The notes under the pieces were generated by a model. That model did no database searches and had not been told where the DNA came from. It worked only from the letters and a program-made list of their open reading frames with translations. 64,000 nucleotides of DNA from NCBI RefSeq assembly GCF_000017585.1, contig NC_009714.1, positions 1,396,663 through 1,460,662 on the forward strand, written 5' to 3'. This DNA comes from Campylobacter hominis ATCC BAA-381. GTDB taxonomy: Bacteria > Campylobacterota > Campylobacteria > Campylobacterales > Campylobacteraceae. Made by a program: the position numbers and the translations under genes. Shown one piece after another: positions 37,054 to 45,663 of this stretch. Position 1 is the first letter of the stretch, and each line of letters starts with the position of its first letter.

Positions 37054-38487
37054 ATGGAAAATTTCAGAGATTTCTTAAAGCACGCGGACATAAAATTTAA
37101 AGAATGCAAAAATCATTTCGCAGTCAAAAATCCAGCAAATGGTGAAATTTTAGCTTTTATAAAAAAGACAAATGCAAATGAAATTTCACAAATTTTAACC
37201 GGGATGCAAAAAGCGCAAAAGGAGTGGGCAAACTTAAACGCGCTCCAACGAAGCGATATAATGCTAAAATGGCACGAAAAAATAGTGCAAAACCGCGAAA
37301 TGCTTGCCGAAATTATGACACTTGAGCAAGGCAAGGCTATAAAAGAAGCGCGCGGCGAAATTGATTATGCGGCAAGTTTTGTAAGATGGTTCGCAGAAGA
37401 GTGCCGAAGAATAGACGGCGACATTCTAACGCCTTTGAAACAAACACAAAAACTCTTTGTAATCAACCAACCGATCGGCGTTTGCGCCGCCATTACTCCT
37501 TGGAATTTTCCAAGCTCAATGATAACAAGAAAAGCAGCTCCTGCACTTGCTTGCGGATGTGCGATGATAGTAAAATCAGCAAGCGCTACACCGCTTAGCG
37601 CTTATGCTTTACAAATTTTGGCACAAAAAGCAGGAATTCCAAACGATGTTTTTATAATAGTAAATGGCGACGCAAGCGAAATTTCAGACGCATTTTGCAA
37701 AAGCGATACTGTGCGAAAAATCACTTTTACCGGTTCAACCGAAGTTGGAAGCAAAATTTATGAAAAATCAGCAAAAACAATCAAAAAAATCTCGCTTGAG
37801 CTTGGCGGAAATGCGCCTGTGATTGTATTTGATGACGCCAATTTACAAAAAGCGGTTGATGGCGTAATTGCCAGCAAATTTAGAAACTCAGGTCAAACTT
37901 GCGTTTGCGCAAACCGCGTATATGTGCAAAGCGGTATATACGATGCACTTTGCGAAAAACTCGTAAAAAAAGTAAAAGAGATGAAAATCGGCGAGGGTAT
38001 AAAAGAAGACACTGACTTCGGACCGTTGATAAATGAAAGCGCAGTAGAAAAAGTGGAAGAACTTATAAAAGATGCGTTAAATAAAGGCGCTAAATGCCTG
38101 CTTGGTGGAAAAAGAAGCACACTTGGCGGAACATTTTTTGAGCCGACTATTCTAAACGGCGCCACAAGTAAAATGAAATTTGCCAAAGAAGAAATTTTCG
38201 GTCCTCTTTGCCCTATTTTTAAATTTGAAAATATAGACGATGTTATAAATCAGGCAAACGACACAAAATACGGTCTTGCAAGCTACATTTTCACTGAAAA
38301 TTTAAACACAATCACAAAAGTAAGTGAAGCGCTTGAATACGGAATGGTCGGTGTAAATACAGGATTAATCAGCAATGAAGTGGCACCATTTGGCGGCGTA
38401 AAAATGAGCGGACTTGGACGAGAAGGCAGTAAATACGGCATTGCAGAATATATGCAAAAAAAATATATCTGTGTAGATATAAAATGA
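37054..38487 (+). CDS. gabD: Succinate-semialdehyde dehydrogenase
   Basis: 477 residues of the aldehyde dehydrogenase family. NAD(P) loop 'FTGSTEVGSKIYEKSAKT', catalytic Glu in 'ISLELGGNAPVIVFDDA', catalytic Cys in 'FRNSGQTCVCANRVYVQSGI' (the C-V-C-A-N-R form is that of GabD). 'AAITPWNFPSSMITRKAAP' is also typical. It oxidises succinate semialdehyde to succinate. AAGGAGAAAAAA precedes the ATG; thiD overlaps its end by 4 nt. Confidence 0.92.
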   Translation: MENFRDFLKHADIKFKECKNHFAVKNPANGEILAFIKKTNANEISQILTGMQKAQKEWANLNALQRSDIMLKWHEKIVQNREMLAEIMTLEQGKAIKEARGEIDYAASFVRWFAEECRRIDGDILTPLKQTQKLFVINQPIGVCAAITPWNFPSSMITRKAAPALACGCAMIVKSASATPLSAYALQILAQKAGIPNDVFIIVNGDASEISDAFCKSDTVRKITFTGSTEVGSKIYEKSAKTIKKISLELGGNAPVIVFDDANLQKAVDGVIASKFRNSGQTCVCANRVYVQSGIYDALCEKLVKKVKEMKIGEGIKEDTDFGPLINESAVEKVEELIKDALNKGAKCLLGGKRSTLGGTFFEPTILNGATSKMKFAKEEIFGPLCPIFKFENIDDVINQANDTKYGLASYIFTENLNTITKVSEALEYGMVGVNTGLISNEVAPFGGVKMSGLGREGSKYGIAEYMQKKYICVDIK

Positions 38488-39257
38488 TTCCGGTTTTAAC
38501 GATTGCAGGAAGCGATGCCAGCGGTGGAGCCGGCATTGAGGCCGATATAAAAACATTTTGCGCGCACGGACTTTACGGTATGAGCGTGATAACAAGCGTA
38601 GTGGCGGAAAACACGTTTCGCGTCATAAATGCTTACGATATGAGCGCGCAGGCCGTTGGAGATCAAATTGAGGCTGTTTTTGAAGATATCGTGCCAAAAG
38701 CCGTAAAAATAGGAATGCTTCCAAATGCGGAAATAATGCAAATCGTAGCCGAAAAATTAGCGAAATTCAGCGCAAAAAACGTTGTGCTAGATCCTGTAAT
38801 GCAAGCAAAAAACGGCTTTAATCTGATGAGTGAAAGAGAAAATTTGCTCTCAAAAATGCTTGGCGTAATAGATATTATCACGCCAAATATCCCGGAGGCT
38901 GAAATTTTAACGAACACTGAAATTTCAAATGAAAACGATATGAAAAATGCAGCTCTTATAATCGCCAAAAAAGGCGCAAAATCAGTACTTATAAAAGGCG
39001 GACATAAAAATGGTACAAGCGATTTTTTATATTTTGAAGGTAAATTTTTTGAGTATAAAACGAAATTTATAAACACCAAAAACACGCACGGCACCGGCTG
39101 CACACTAAGCTCGGCAATCGCTTCAAATCTTGCGCTTGGACGCAAAATGAACGAAGCTGTGGAAAATGCAAAAAAATATATTCAAGGAACTATTGAAAAT
39201 TCGTTGGATTTAGGACATGGAGCAGGACCGCTAAATCATTTTTATAATATTTGTTAA
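38484..39257 (+). CDS. thiD: Hydroxymethylpyrimidine / phosphomethylpyrimidine kinase
   Basis: 257 residues. Ribokinase-like family with the ThiD start 'VLTIAGSDASGGAGIEADIK', 'VLDPVMQAKNGFNLMSERE', and the anion hole 'TKNTHGTGCTLSSAIASNLA'-type sequence with the catalytic Asp/Cys region (written N-T-H-G-T-G-C-T). It phosphorylates HMP and HMP-P in thiamin synthesis. Overlap with gabD implies co-translation, although the two pathways are unrelated. Confidence 0.93.
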   Translation: MIPVLTIAGSDASGGAGIEADIKTFCAHGLYGMSVITSVVAENTFRVINAYDMSAQAVGDQIEAVFEDIVPKAVKIGMLPNAEIMQIVAEKLAKFSAKNVVLDPVMQAKNGFNLMSERENLLSKMLGVIDIITPNIPEAEILTNTEISNENDMKNAALIIAKKGAKSVLIKGGHKNGTSDFLYFEGKFFEYKTKFINTKNTHGTGCTLSSAIASNLALGRKMNEAVENAKKYIQGTIENSLDLGHGAGPLNHFYNIC

Positions 39258-39780
39258 AGTAGAAGCTACGCAAAATATTTACATACAAAAAGCAAAATTT
39301 TGTCTGAATTTTTAAAATCTCTTGCATAGCTTTTTAAAATTTATCTTACAACATTTCATAAGCAAATTTTCATATTTCAATAAAACAGGCTTTATCTGAA
39401 AATTTATTTTTTTATTTAAAAATTTTCCAAATTTTTAAATAAATCTTTTACGCCATAATTTTTGTCTTTAATTATAAGTAATAGCTAAGATTCTTGTTAT
39501 TGCATTATTTTAGAGATAATGCCGCATTCTTACCTTTTTTGTATTTTATAAAATGCGACTTGGTTGCTTAAAATTAAGTTGCAACTAAGTTGCTTTAGAT
39601 ATACTTCGTTTCGATTTTTTTTGATAAAGGTTTTTGGAATCGTTAAAAAGTCTATTTTGAAAAATATTTTTATCACCGCAACGTTTGATTTAAAAACATA
39701 AACAAAAAAGACTTTTTAAAAGTTTAAATTTTAAAATAAAACCTTATCTTTCATATAAACACAATAAAACAGGACTTAAA
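39258..39780. other. Intergenic region
   Basis: No intact gene. A short minus-strand stretch near 39420-39490 reads 'LLLIIKDKNYGVKDLFKNLE' then N-F-stop, which may be a remnant of a lost gene. Near 39576-39596 a palindrome AGTTGCAACT lies inside repeated AAGTTGC motifs, about 190 bp before the metal exporter; it could be an operator. Confidence 0.4.
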
Positions 39781-41262
39781 ATGAGAATATTGATAATTTT
39801 GCTGATATTTTTAAAAACGGAAATATTAGCCTGCGCTTTATGTGCTTTGATGACGCCTACTGCACATATTCTTTTAAATTTTAATGTTTCACAGGATACT
39901 CTCGAAGATATTGAAGTTTCTTGGATATTTTCAAAAAATTTCACCGATTTGACATTGGAAAGTTATGATTTTAATTCCAATTCAAAACTTGATAAAAATG
40001 AACTTGACGATGTAAATTTCGCTATGCTGAACTACATATCAAATAAAAATTTTCTAATGAATTTCGAATGGTATGATAAAAACGGAACTGCAAATACAAT
40101 TAAAGGAAATTTCAGTGATGTAAAGATGGTTATGGAAAATGGAAAAATTGTTTTTAAATTTCGGCAAAAAGTGGGCATTAAAATTCAAAACAATCGAGTT
40201 TTAAAAACAACGGCTGGTGATAAAAACGGATTTTTTAATTTTACCTTTTTAAATTCTGGCCATAAAAAAATAGATGATAATTTTTATATTGAGTTTAATT
40301 CAAATTTAAATGCTAATTTTGCGCTTTTCATAACCGATCAAATAGAACACAAAACGCAAAAAAGTTTGGATGAGCCTGTAAAACAAAACGGTAGCGAAAA
40401 TACAAAAAAGCCAAATTTCATCAATCAAAGCGCTATAAACTCACTTGAAAAATTAAAAGCCATTTTTATAAAAAGTGCTGAGAATTTAGATATAAAGATT
40501 TTGATAAGCGTGATATCCATATCTTTTTTGTATGGATTTTTTCACGCGGCAGGTCCTGGACATGCCAAAATTTTAACTACAAGCTACTTTTTAGCAAATG
40601 GCGGAAATTATATGAAAAGTTTTTTATTTTCTTTGAAAATAGGTTTTTTTCACGTTGCCGGAGCCTTTTTCGTCGTTGTGACAACTCTGTTTTTCGTAGA
40701 TTTAATCTCAGGAAGCATCTCGCCAAACGCCATTAAAATAACAACTCAAATTTCAGCCGTTATGATAATTTTAATTGCAATCTTCATGTTTTTTAAAAAA
40801 ATAAAAGAACGGGCAAATACTCATACAAAAGAGTGCAAATGTGCAATTTGTTCCACTATAAAAGAACCTGAAAGTTTAATTTTTAGCAATTCAAAATTTA
40901 AAATTTCAAACAATATAAATCACAATGATTTAAAATTTAAAAACATAAAATTCAACTCTAAAAACAAAGAAGAGTGGTTTATAGCTTTAGCCTCAGCCAT
41001 AATTCCATGCCCTGGAACAATTTTAGCTTTTTTACTTGCTTTTAATGTCGGAAGTTATTTGACAGCTTTTATAAGTGCACTATTTATGGGATTAGGAATG
41101 AGTTTTGTAATATTTTTGGCCGCTATTTTTGGAGCCGGTGTAAATAAAATAACGAATTTGAAATTTAAAAAACTGACAATTTATATAGAATTTTTAGGAC
41201 TTGCATTTATGTTGATAATTGGAATTTTGATGTTTTTGATAGCGGATAATTTAAAAATTTAA
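39781..41262 (+). CDS. Metal (nickel/cobalt) exporter, DUF1007 + NicO
   Basis: 493 residues. A signal-like N terminus ends ILACALC; residues about 25-190 form a DUF1007 periplasmic domain ('AHILLNFNVSQDTLEDIEVS', an EF-hand-like 'DFNSNSKLDKNELDD'). The C-terminal part is a NicO/RcnA-type permease with 'YGFFHAAGPGHAKILTTSYF', 'GFFHVAGAFFVVVTTLFF' and 'SAIIPCPGTILAFLLAFNVG', giving about seven helices; the conserved His and Pro-Cys-Pro-Gly motifs are present. A cytoplasmic loop carries 'HTKECKCAICS', a probable metal-binding Cys/His cluster. The metal is not certain. Confidence 0.85.
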   Translation: MRILIILLIFLKTEILACALCALMTPTAHILLNFNVSQDTLEDIEVSWIFSKNFTDLTLESYDFNSNSKLDKNELDDVNFAMLNYISNKNFLMNFEWYDKNGTANTIKGNFSDVKMVMENGKIVFKFRQKVGIKIQNNRVLKTTAGDKNGFFNFTFLNSGHKKIDDNFYIEFNSNLNANFALFITDQIEHKTQKSLDEPVKQNGSENTKKPNFINQSAINSLEKLKAIFIKSAENLDIKILISVISISFLYGFFHAAGPGHAKILTTSYFLANGGNYMKSFLFSLKIGFFHVAGAFFVVVTTLFFVDLISGSISPNAIKITTQISAVMIILIAIFMFFKKIKERANTHTKECKCAICSTIKEPESLIFSNSKFKISNNINHNDLKFKNIKFNSKNKEEWFIALASAIIPCPGTILAFLLAFNVGSYLTAFISALFMGLGMSFVIFLAAIFGAGVNKITNLKFKKLTIYIEFLGLAFMLIIGILMFLIADNLKI

Positions 41263-41545
41263 AAATTTTGATTTATGTATTATTTTAAAGCAAAATTATT
41301 TTTATGAATTTTCATTGTCGGTTGGTTTTTTATTGTTATTTACATTTTTGTAAATTTTTTGTAATAAAATTTCAGCATATATACCATTGCAAATAGTAAT
41401 ATAATGCAAAAACTATATAACACAAATATAGAAATTATAAAAATTTTTATAAATTTTCGCTTTCAACACTTTTTATTATATTTTATAAAAACAGCCAATA
41501 TTGAATACTTTTCATTAATTATATCGTTTAGTTTGGTTTGCTTTT

Positions 41546-41861
41546 CTATCCACAAAGATAATAACTTATCCCATCCAGCGCATAATAACCGTCTAAAGAT
41601 AAATACCTCTCACTAATAATTTGCTCCTTATTAATAAAATATATAAACTTTTCCTGCTTTGTATCAACTGCAATTATGAACTATTTATTTAAGTGTTTTT
41701 AAAATTTCATAATTTGTAGGATTTTCTTATAAAGTAAAATTTTGAAGGAAGCCTTCCGTAATCATCATATTCAATTTTATTCAAAAAAAAGCATTATATA
41801 AGAAATTTTTTAAAATTTCATCATCGCTTAAATATTTAAACTCTTTAAAACAAAATCTCAT
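41546..41861 (-). pseudogene. Decayed gene for a protein of about 105 residues
   Basis: Coding is clear but broken. It begins with ATG (41859-41861): 'MRFCFKEFKYLSDDEILKNF', then LYNAFF and a stop; it continues in another frame as 'EYDDYGRLPSKFYFIRKSYK', then after two more interruptions in the last frame as 'FIIAVDTKQEKFIYFINKEQ', 'IISERYLSLDGYYALDGISY' and YLCG before the final stop (41546-41548). Together this makes one continuous, protein-like sequence with one frameshift and several stops. The family is not recognised; size and style resemble small immunity-type proteins. The upstream ORF on the other strand (41404-41616) is a by-product. Confidence 0.6.
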
Positions 41862-42016
41862 AAAAAATGGAAATTAATGTAATAATTGATAAAAATGTTA
41901 TTGATAATAAAATTTTATATTTCTTTTTAAAATTTTGCCTTTTTGCGACATCATTTTCAAAAGTGTCGTATGAATATTGATATTTTTGAAAAAATAGTAA
42001 ATTGTCGAAATTTTAA

Positions 42017-42052
42017 AAGGTGCAAAAATTTTTAAAATTTCGCGCCTTTTAA
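42017..42052 (-). terminator. Hairpin after purE
   Basis: On the minus strand AAAAGGCGCG and GCACCTTTT flank an A/T stem, giving an imperfect hairpin with a T-rich 3' side 13 nt after the purE stop. Confidence 0.5.
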
Positions 42053-42064
42053 ATAATTCAAAAA

Positions 42065-42559
42065 TTAAAGCAGAACTTCAATCTCTTTTGAATCGTTCTC
42101 TATTTTTTTTGTCGCATCTTTGCGGTATTCGATTAGTTTTTCAGCAAGTTTTTCATCACTTAAAGCCAAAATTTGCAATGCAAAATAAGCCGCATTTTTG
42201 GCTCCGGCTTTTGCGATACTCATAGTAGCCACAGGCATACCTCCTGGCATTTGAACTGTCGAATAAAGTGCGTCAAGCCCATTTAACGCTCCGCCACCCA
42301 TCGGGATTCCGATTACAGGCTTTGTAGTGTTCGCAGCAACAGCTCCTGCCAGATGAGCCGCCATTCCGGCTGCACATACAAAAACTTGTGCGCCTTTTTT
42401 TTCGGCATTTGCGACATATTCGGCTGTACGTTTCGGACTGCGATGTGCCGAACTTATAATCATTTCATATGCCACACCGAAATCTTTTAAAATTTTGGCG
42501 CACTCGCTAACAACTTCATAATCGCTCTTTGAGCCCATAATAATAGAAACAAATTTCAT
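42065..42559 (-). CDS. purE: N5-carboxyaminoimidazole ribonucleotide mutase
   Basis: 164 residues. Class I PurE motifs: 'IIMGSKSDYEVVSECAKIL', 'ISSAHRSPKRTAEYV' (catalytic His), 'CAAGMAAHLAGAVAANTTKP' and 'GGGALNGLDALYSTVQMPGG'. Converts N5-CAIR to CAIR in purine synthesis. PurK is not adjacent. The start overlaps the end of the U32 gene by 4 nt. Confidence 0.96.
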   Translation of the reverse strand: MKFVSIIMGSKSDYEVVSECAKILKDFGVAYEMIISSAHRSPKRTAEYVANAEKKGAQVFVCAAGMAAHLAGAVAANTTKPVIGIPMGGGALNGLDALYSTVQMPGGMPVATMSIAKAGAKNAAYFALQILALSDEKLAEKLIEYRKDATKKIENDSKEIEVLL

Positions 42560-43815
42560 TTTTCATCCTTTCTTAAAAAGCAAAATTCGCATGTTTTGGC
42601 GACACTTTTAATTAAATTCAGGTTTCCACTGTGAATTTCACTCATTTGTTTATTTGTTTGTGTAAAGATTTTATCAAATTTCATATAAAATTTACCATTT
42701 TTTTCATAAATTTCACCTATTTCGTTTTTAGCAGTTGAAATTTCAGTGCCGAAAGGTGAAAAAATTTCATACTCAACTCCAGGCATGATTTTACCTTTAA
42801 CGGCAAAAAGCTCGCCGTCCTCGCTAAAAGCCTCAACCTGTTTGCTTCCTTGTACCAAAGAAGTGTCTAAATTTTGCGTATCTGCTCTTTCATAAGGATG
42901 ATGAAATAGATATCCTTCACTAAAACCACGATTTTTCAAAGTTGCAATTTCAGCTTCGTAAATTTCAGCCTTGAAATTTCCGGCAAAAGCATCGTTGATT
43001 GCCATTCTATAAGCATTTGTCGTGCAGGCAGCATAATATTCGCTTTTTGTGCGACCTTCAATTTTTAGACTGTCTATCGCACCTGTGGCGACAATTTCAT
43101 TAATGTAAGATATAAGATTCAAATCTTTGGAATTCATTATGTATGTGCCGTCATTTTCGCGCTCTTCAAGGCGAAAAAGAGTTGCGTTTTGCGGATCTTT
43201 AGCATAAAGCTCATATTTGAAACGACAATCGTTCGCACAACTTCCACGATTGCTGAAACGCCCGCTTTGCACCGCTGAAATCAGACATCTGCCGCTGTAA
43301 GCAAAACACATCGAGCCATGCACGAAAATTTCAAGCTCCAGACCCGGCAGCATTTTTTTAATTTCAAGCGCGTCTTTTAATGTAATTTCGCGCGCGAGAA
43401 CGATTCTTGAAGCACCCATTTCATAATAAAATTTTGCGTCCAAATAATTTGTAACATTGGCCTGTGTCGAAATATGAATTAACATCTTAGGCGCAAGCTT
43501 TTTTACCAAATTTATAACGCCGACGCTTGCCACTATTACGCCGTCTACACCTATTTCATTTAAAAATTCTATATGATTTTCAATGCCTTTTATTTGAGCA
43601 TTAAACGGAAAAGCATTCAATGTGGCATAAAATTTTTTGCCGTGCGCGTGAGTATAGGATACGCCTTCAATAAAGCTTTCTTTAGTAAATTCTTTTGCGC
43701 TTCTTTTTCTTAGCGAAAACGAACCGACACTCGCATAAACTGCGTCTGCGCCAAATTTCAGTGCAATTTTCAGTTTTTTGAGATTGCCTGCAGGGGCTAA
43801 AAGTTCAGGTTTCAA
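42556..43815 (-). CDS. U32 peptidase family protein (TrhP-like)
   Basis: 419 residues. 'PELLAPAGNLKKLKIALKFG' is the typical U32 start; 'EIFVHGSMCFAYSGRCLISA' and 'GRFSNRGSCANDCRFKYELY' carry the conserved Cys residues that bind an Fe-S cluster; 'NSKDLNLISYINEIVATGAI' and 'LKIEGRTKSEYYAACTTNAY' follow. Members such as TrhP hydroxylate tRNA uridine-34 with prephenate; older annotation is collagenase-like protease. The first of two coupled genes (with purE). Confidence 0.88.
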   Translation of the reverse strand: MKPELLAPAGNLKKLKIALKFGADAVYASVGSFSLRKRSAKEFTKESFIEGVSYTHAHGKKFYATLNAFPFNAQIKGIENHIEFLNEIGVDGVIVASVGVINLVKKLAPKMLIHISTQANVTNYLDAKFYYEMGASRIVLAREITLKDALEIKKMLPGLELEIFVHGSMCFAYSGRCLISAVQSGRFSNRGSCANDCRFKYELYAKDPQNATLFRLEERENDGTYIMNSKDLNLISYINEIVATGAIDSLKIEGRTKSEYYAACTTNAYRMAINDAFAGNFKAEIYEAEIATLKNRGFSEGYLFHHPYERADTQNLDTSLVQGSKQVEAFSEDGELFAVKGKIMPGVEYEIFSPFGTEISTAKNEIGEIYEKNGKFYMKFDKIFTQTNKQMSEIHSGNLNLIKSVAKTCEFCFLRKDEK

Positions 43816-43877
43816 AATTTTCCTTTTTTAAGCGTGATTTTACTATAATTTGCTTAAATTACAAAAAAGGATAAGCT

Positions 43878-44660
43878 ATGAAAGTTGATATGCACAACCA
43901 CACATATCTTTGCAATCACGCCGACGGAAAGCCTGAAGAGTATTTAAAAGCGGCGATTTCAAAAGGAATTGATATTTTCGGATTTAGCGACCATGCGCCG
44001 ATGAATTTTGACAAAGCTTATCGTATGAGTTTTTCACAGATGGATTTTTATGAAAATTTAATTGACGAATTAAAAGAAAAATTTCAAGGCAAAATCGAAA
44101 TTTTAAAAGCTTACGAAGTTGATTTTTTGCCCGGATTTATTGATGAACGCGTAATTTCGCGGAAAGTGGATTATCTAATCGGCTCGGTGCATTTTTTAAA
44201 TGCATGGGGATTTGATAATCCTGAATTTATCGGCGGTTGGAAAGATAAAAATATAGATGAAATTTACAGTGAGTATTTTTCGGCTATCGAAAATCTTGCA
44301 AAAAGCGGAAAATTTGATATTTTAGGGCATTTGGATTTGATAAAAGTTTTTAAATTTTTGCCTAAAAAAGATATCAGAATTTTGGCTAAAAGTGCGTTAA
44401 ATGCGATTAAAAAAGCCGATTTGACAGTGGAATTAAACTCGGCAGGTCTTAGAAAACCTGTAAAAGAGATTTATCCAAGCGATGTGCTTTTAGAGCAAAT
44501 CGCGGAACTTGAAATTAAAATCACGCTCAGCTCCGACGCGCACAGTCCTGAACAAGTAGCACAAAATTACGACGAAATATTAAAAACAGCTTTAAAATTC
44601 GGCTTTAATAAAGTTGCAGTTTTTAAAAATAGAGATAGAAAATTTGTGGATTTAGGATAA
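43878..44660 (+). CDS. hisK: Histidinol-phosphatase, PHP family
   Basis: 260 residues. PHP motifs: 'KVDMHNHTYLCNHADGKPEE' (metal-binding His residues), 'IFGFSDHAPMNFDKAYRMSF', 'YLIGSVHFLNAWGFDNPEF', 'FDILGHLDLIKVF' and 'ITLSSDAHSPEQVAQNYDEI'. It removes phosphate from histidinol phosphate, the eighth step of histidine synthesis. AAAGGATAAGCT precedes the ATG. Divergent from the U32 gene with a 62-bp spacer. Confidence 0.9.
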   Translation: MKVDMHNHTYLCNHADGKPEEYLKAAISKGIDIFGFSDHAPMNFDKAYRMSFSQMDFYENLIDELKEKFQGKIEILKAYEVDFLPGFIDERVISRKVDYLIGSVHFLNAWGFDNPEFIGGWKDKNIDEIYSEYFSAIENLAKSGKFDILGHLDLIKVFKFLPKKDIRILAKSALNAIKKADLTVELNSAGLRKPVKEIYPSDVLLEQIAELEIKITLSSDAHSPEQVAQNYDEILKTALKFGFNKVAVFKNRDRKFVDLG

Positions 44661-44697
44661 ATCGGATATTTTTAATTATCGATTTATTATAAAAATT

Positions 44698-45012
44698 TTA
44701 ATATTTTTTTTCGATTTCAGCGCCGACTTTGGCATTCGGCAAAATTTCGGTTTTTAAAATTTTCATGTAAAAATATTTCAAATTTTTAAATTTTACACGG
44801 TAATAATCATCAAAAAAATTTAAAGCATCTTCTACAAGGCGAAATTTCCGCTTTTTAAAAATTCCGCAAATATCCTTGCAAATTTCAGCATAATCTATAA
44901 ACTCGTCAGCCTCAAATTTTGCATTCACACAAATTTCCTGCTCTTTTTCACGTTCAAAATCTAAAATACCGATAACGGTTTTAAATTTTAAATTTTCAAC
45001 CAAAATCCGCAC
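44698..45012 (-). CDS. folB: Dihydroneopterin aldolase
   Basis: 104 residues, GTG start overlapping the plsY stop by one base. 'ILVENLKFKTVIGILDFERE' with K-E-Q-E-I-C-V-N is the FolB start (the Glu pair binds the pterin); 'DYAEICKDICGIFKKRKFRL' and 'VEDALNFFDDYY' follow. It splits dihydroneopterin in folate synthesis. The C-terminal 'K...GA.' of the family reads 'NAKVGAEIEKKY'. Slightly divergent but complete. Confidence 0.85.
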   Translation of the reverse strand: MRILVENLKFKTVIGILDFEREKEQEICVNAKFEADEFIDYAEICKDICGIFKKRKFRLVEDALNFFDDYYRVKFKNLKYFYMKILKTEILPNAKVGAEIEKKY

Positions 45013-45626
45013 TAAATGACCTTTTTCTCATCGCCTTTGATTAAGCGAACAATGTTTGGAATATGTTTATAGATAATTGTAAAAATTATCACAACAATCG
45101 GTGCGTAGGTATTTATGCCTTGCATTTGAGGATGAATGAAATATAGAGCTACCGCAAAACAAAGAATAGCCGCAAGGCTTGCAAGACTTGAAATTTTAAG
45201 TACTTTTCCGCAAACAAACCAGCCGACAACGGCAATCGCAACTTCTGCCGGCACAAAGCAGGCAAGCACACCGGCGGCTGTTGCTACGCCTTTCCCGCCT
45301 TTAAAAACAAGATACGGCGAAAAGCAATGTCCCAAAACTGCAAAAACCGCCATACTCCACTGTGTATTTAAAGAAACGTCAAACGCTCGCGCTATTAAAA
45401 TAGGAATCACGCCTTTAAAAATATCGCAAAGTGCAGTCGCAATCGCTAAAATTTTGCCTTTTTTCGGATCTTTTTCTTTTATTACACGAAGCACATTTGT
45501 AGCGCCTATGCTGTGACTTCCAAAAGCCCTAATATCAACACCGCCAAAAAATTTACCTAAAATTAAGCCGAACGGCACACCGCCAATTAGATAAGCCAAA
45601 ATAACACATATAATATTTTCGTTCAT
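45012..45626 (-). CDS. plsY: Glycerol-3-phosphate acyltransferase PlsY
   Basis: 204 residues with about six membrane helices. 'YLIGGVPFGLILGKFFGGVD' , 'AFGSHSIGATNVLRVIKEKD', 'GHCFSPYLVFKGGKGVATAA' and 'PIVVIIFTIIYKHIPNIVRL' are the PlsY motifs (motif 1 has S-H-S-I-G-A-T-N where most have S-x-N-x-G-x-T-N). It moves acyl from acyl-phosphate, made by PlsX, to glycerol-3-phosphate. Coupled to folB. Confidence 0.95.
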   Translation of the reverse strand: MNENIICVILAYLIGGVPFGLILGKFFGGVDIRAFGSHSIGATNVLRVIKEKDPKKGKILAIATALCDIFKGVIPILIARAFDVSLNTQWSMAVFAVLGHCFSPYLVFKGGKGVATAAGVLACFVPAEVAIAVVGWFVCGKVLKISSLASLAAILCFAVALYFIHPQMQGINTYAPIVVIIFTIIYKHIPNIVRLIKGDEKKVI

Positions 45627-45663
45627 TTCTACCTTTCAAAGCGCGAAATTTAGCAAATTTAAT

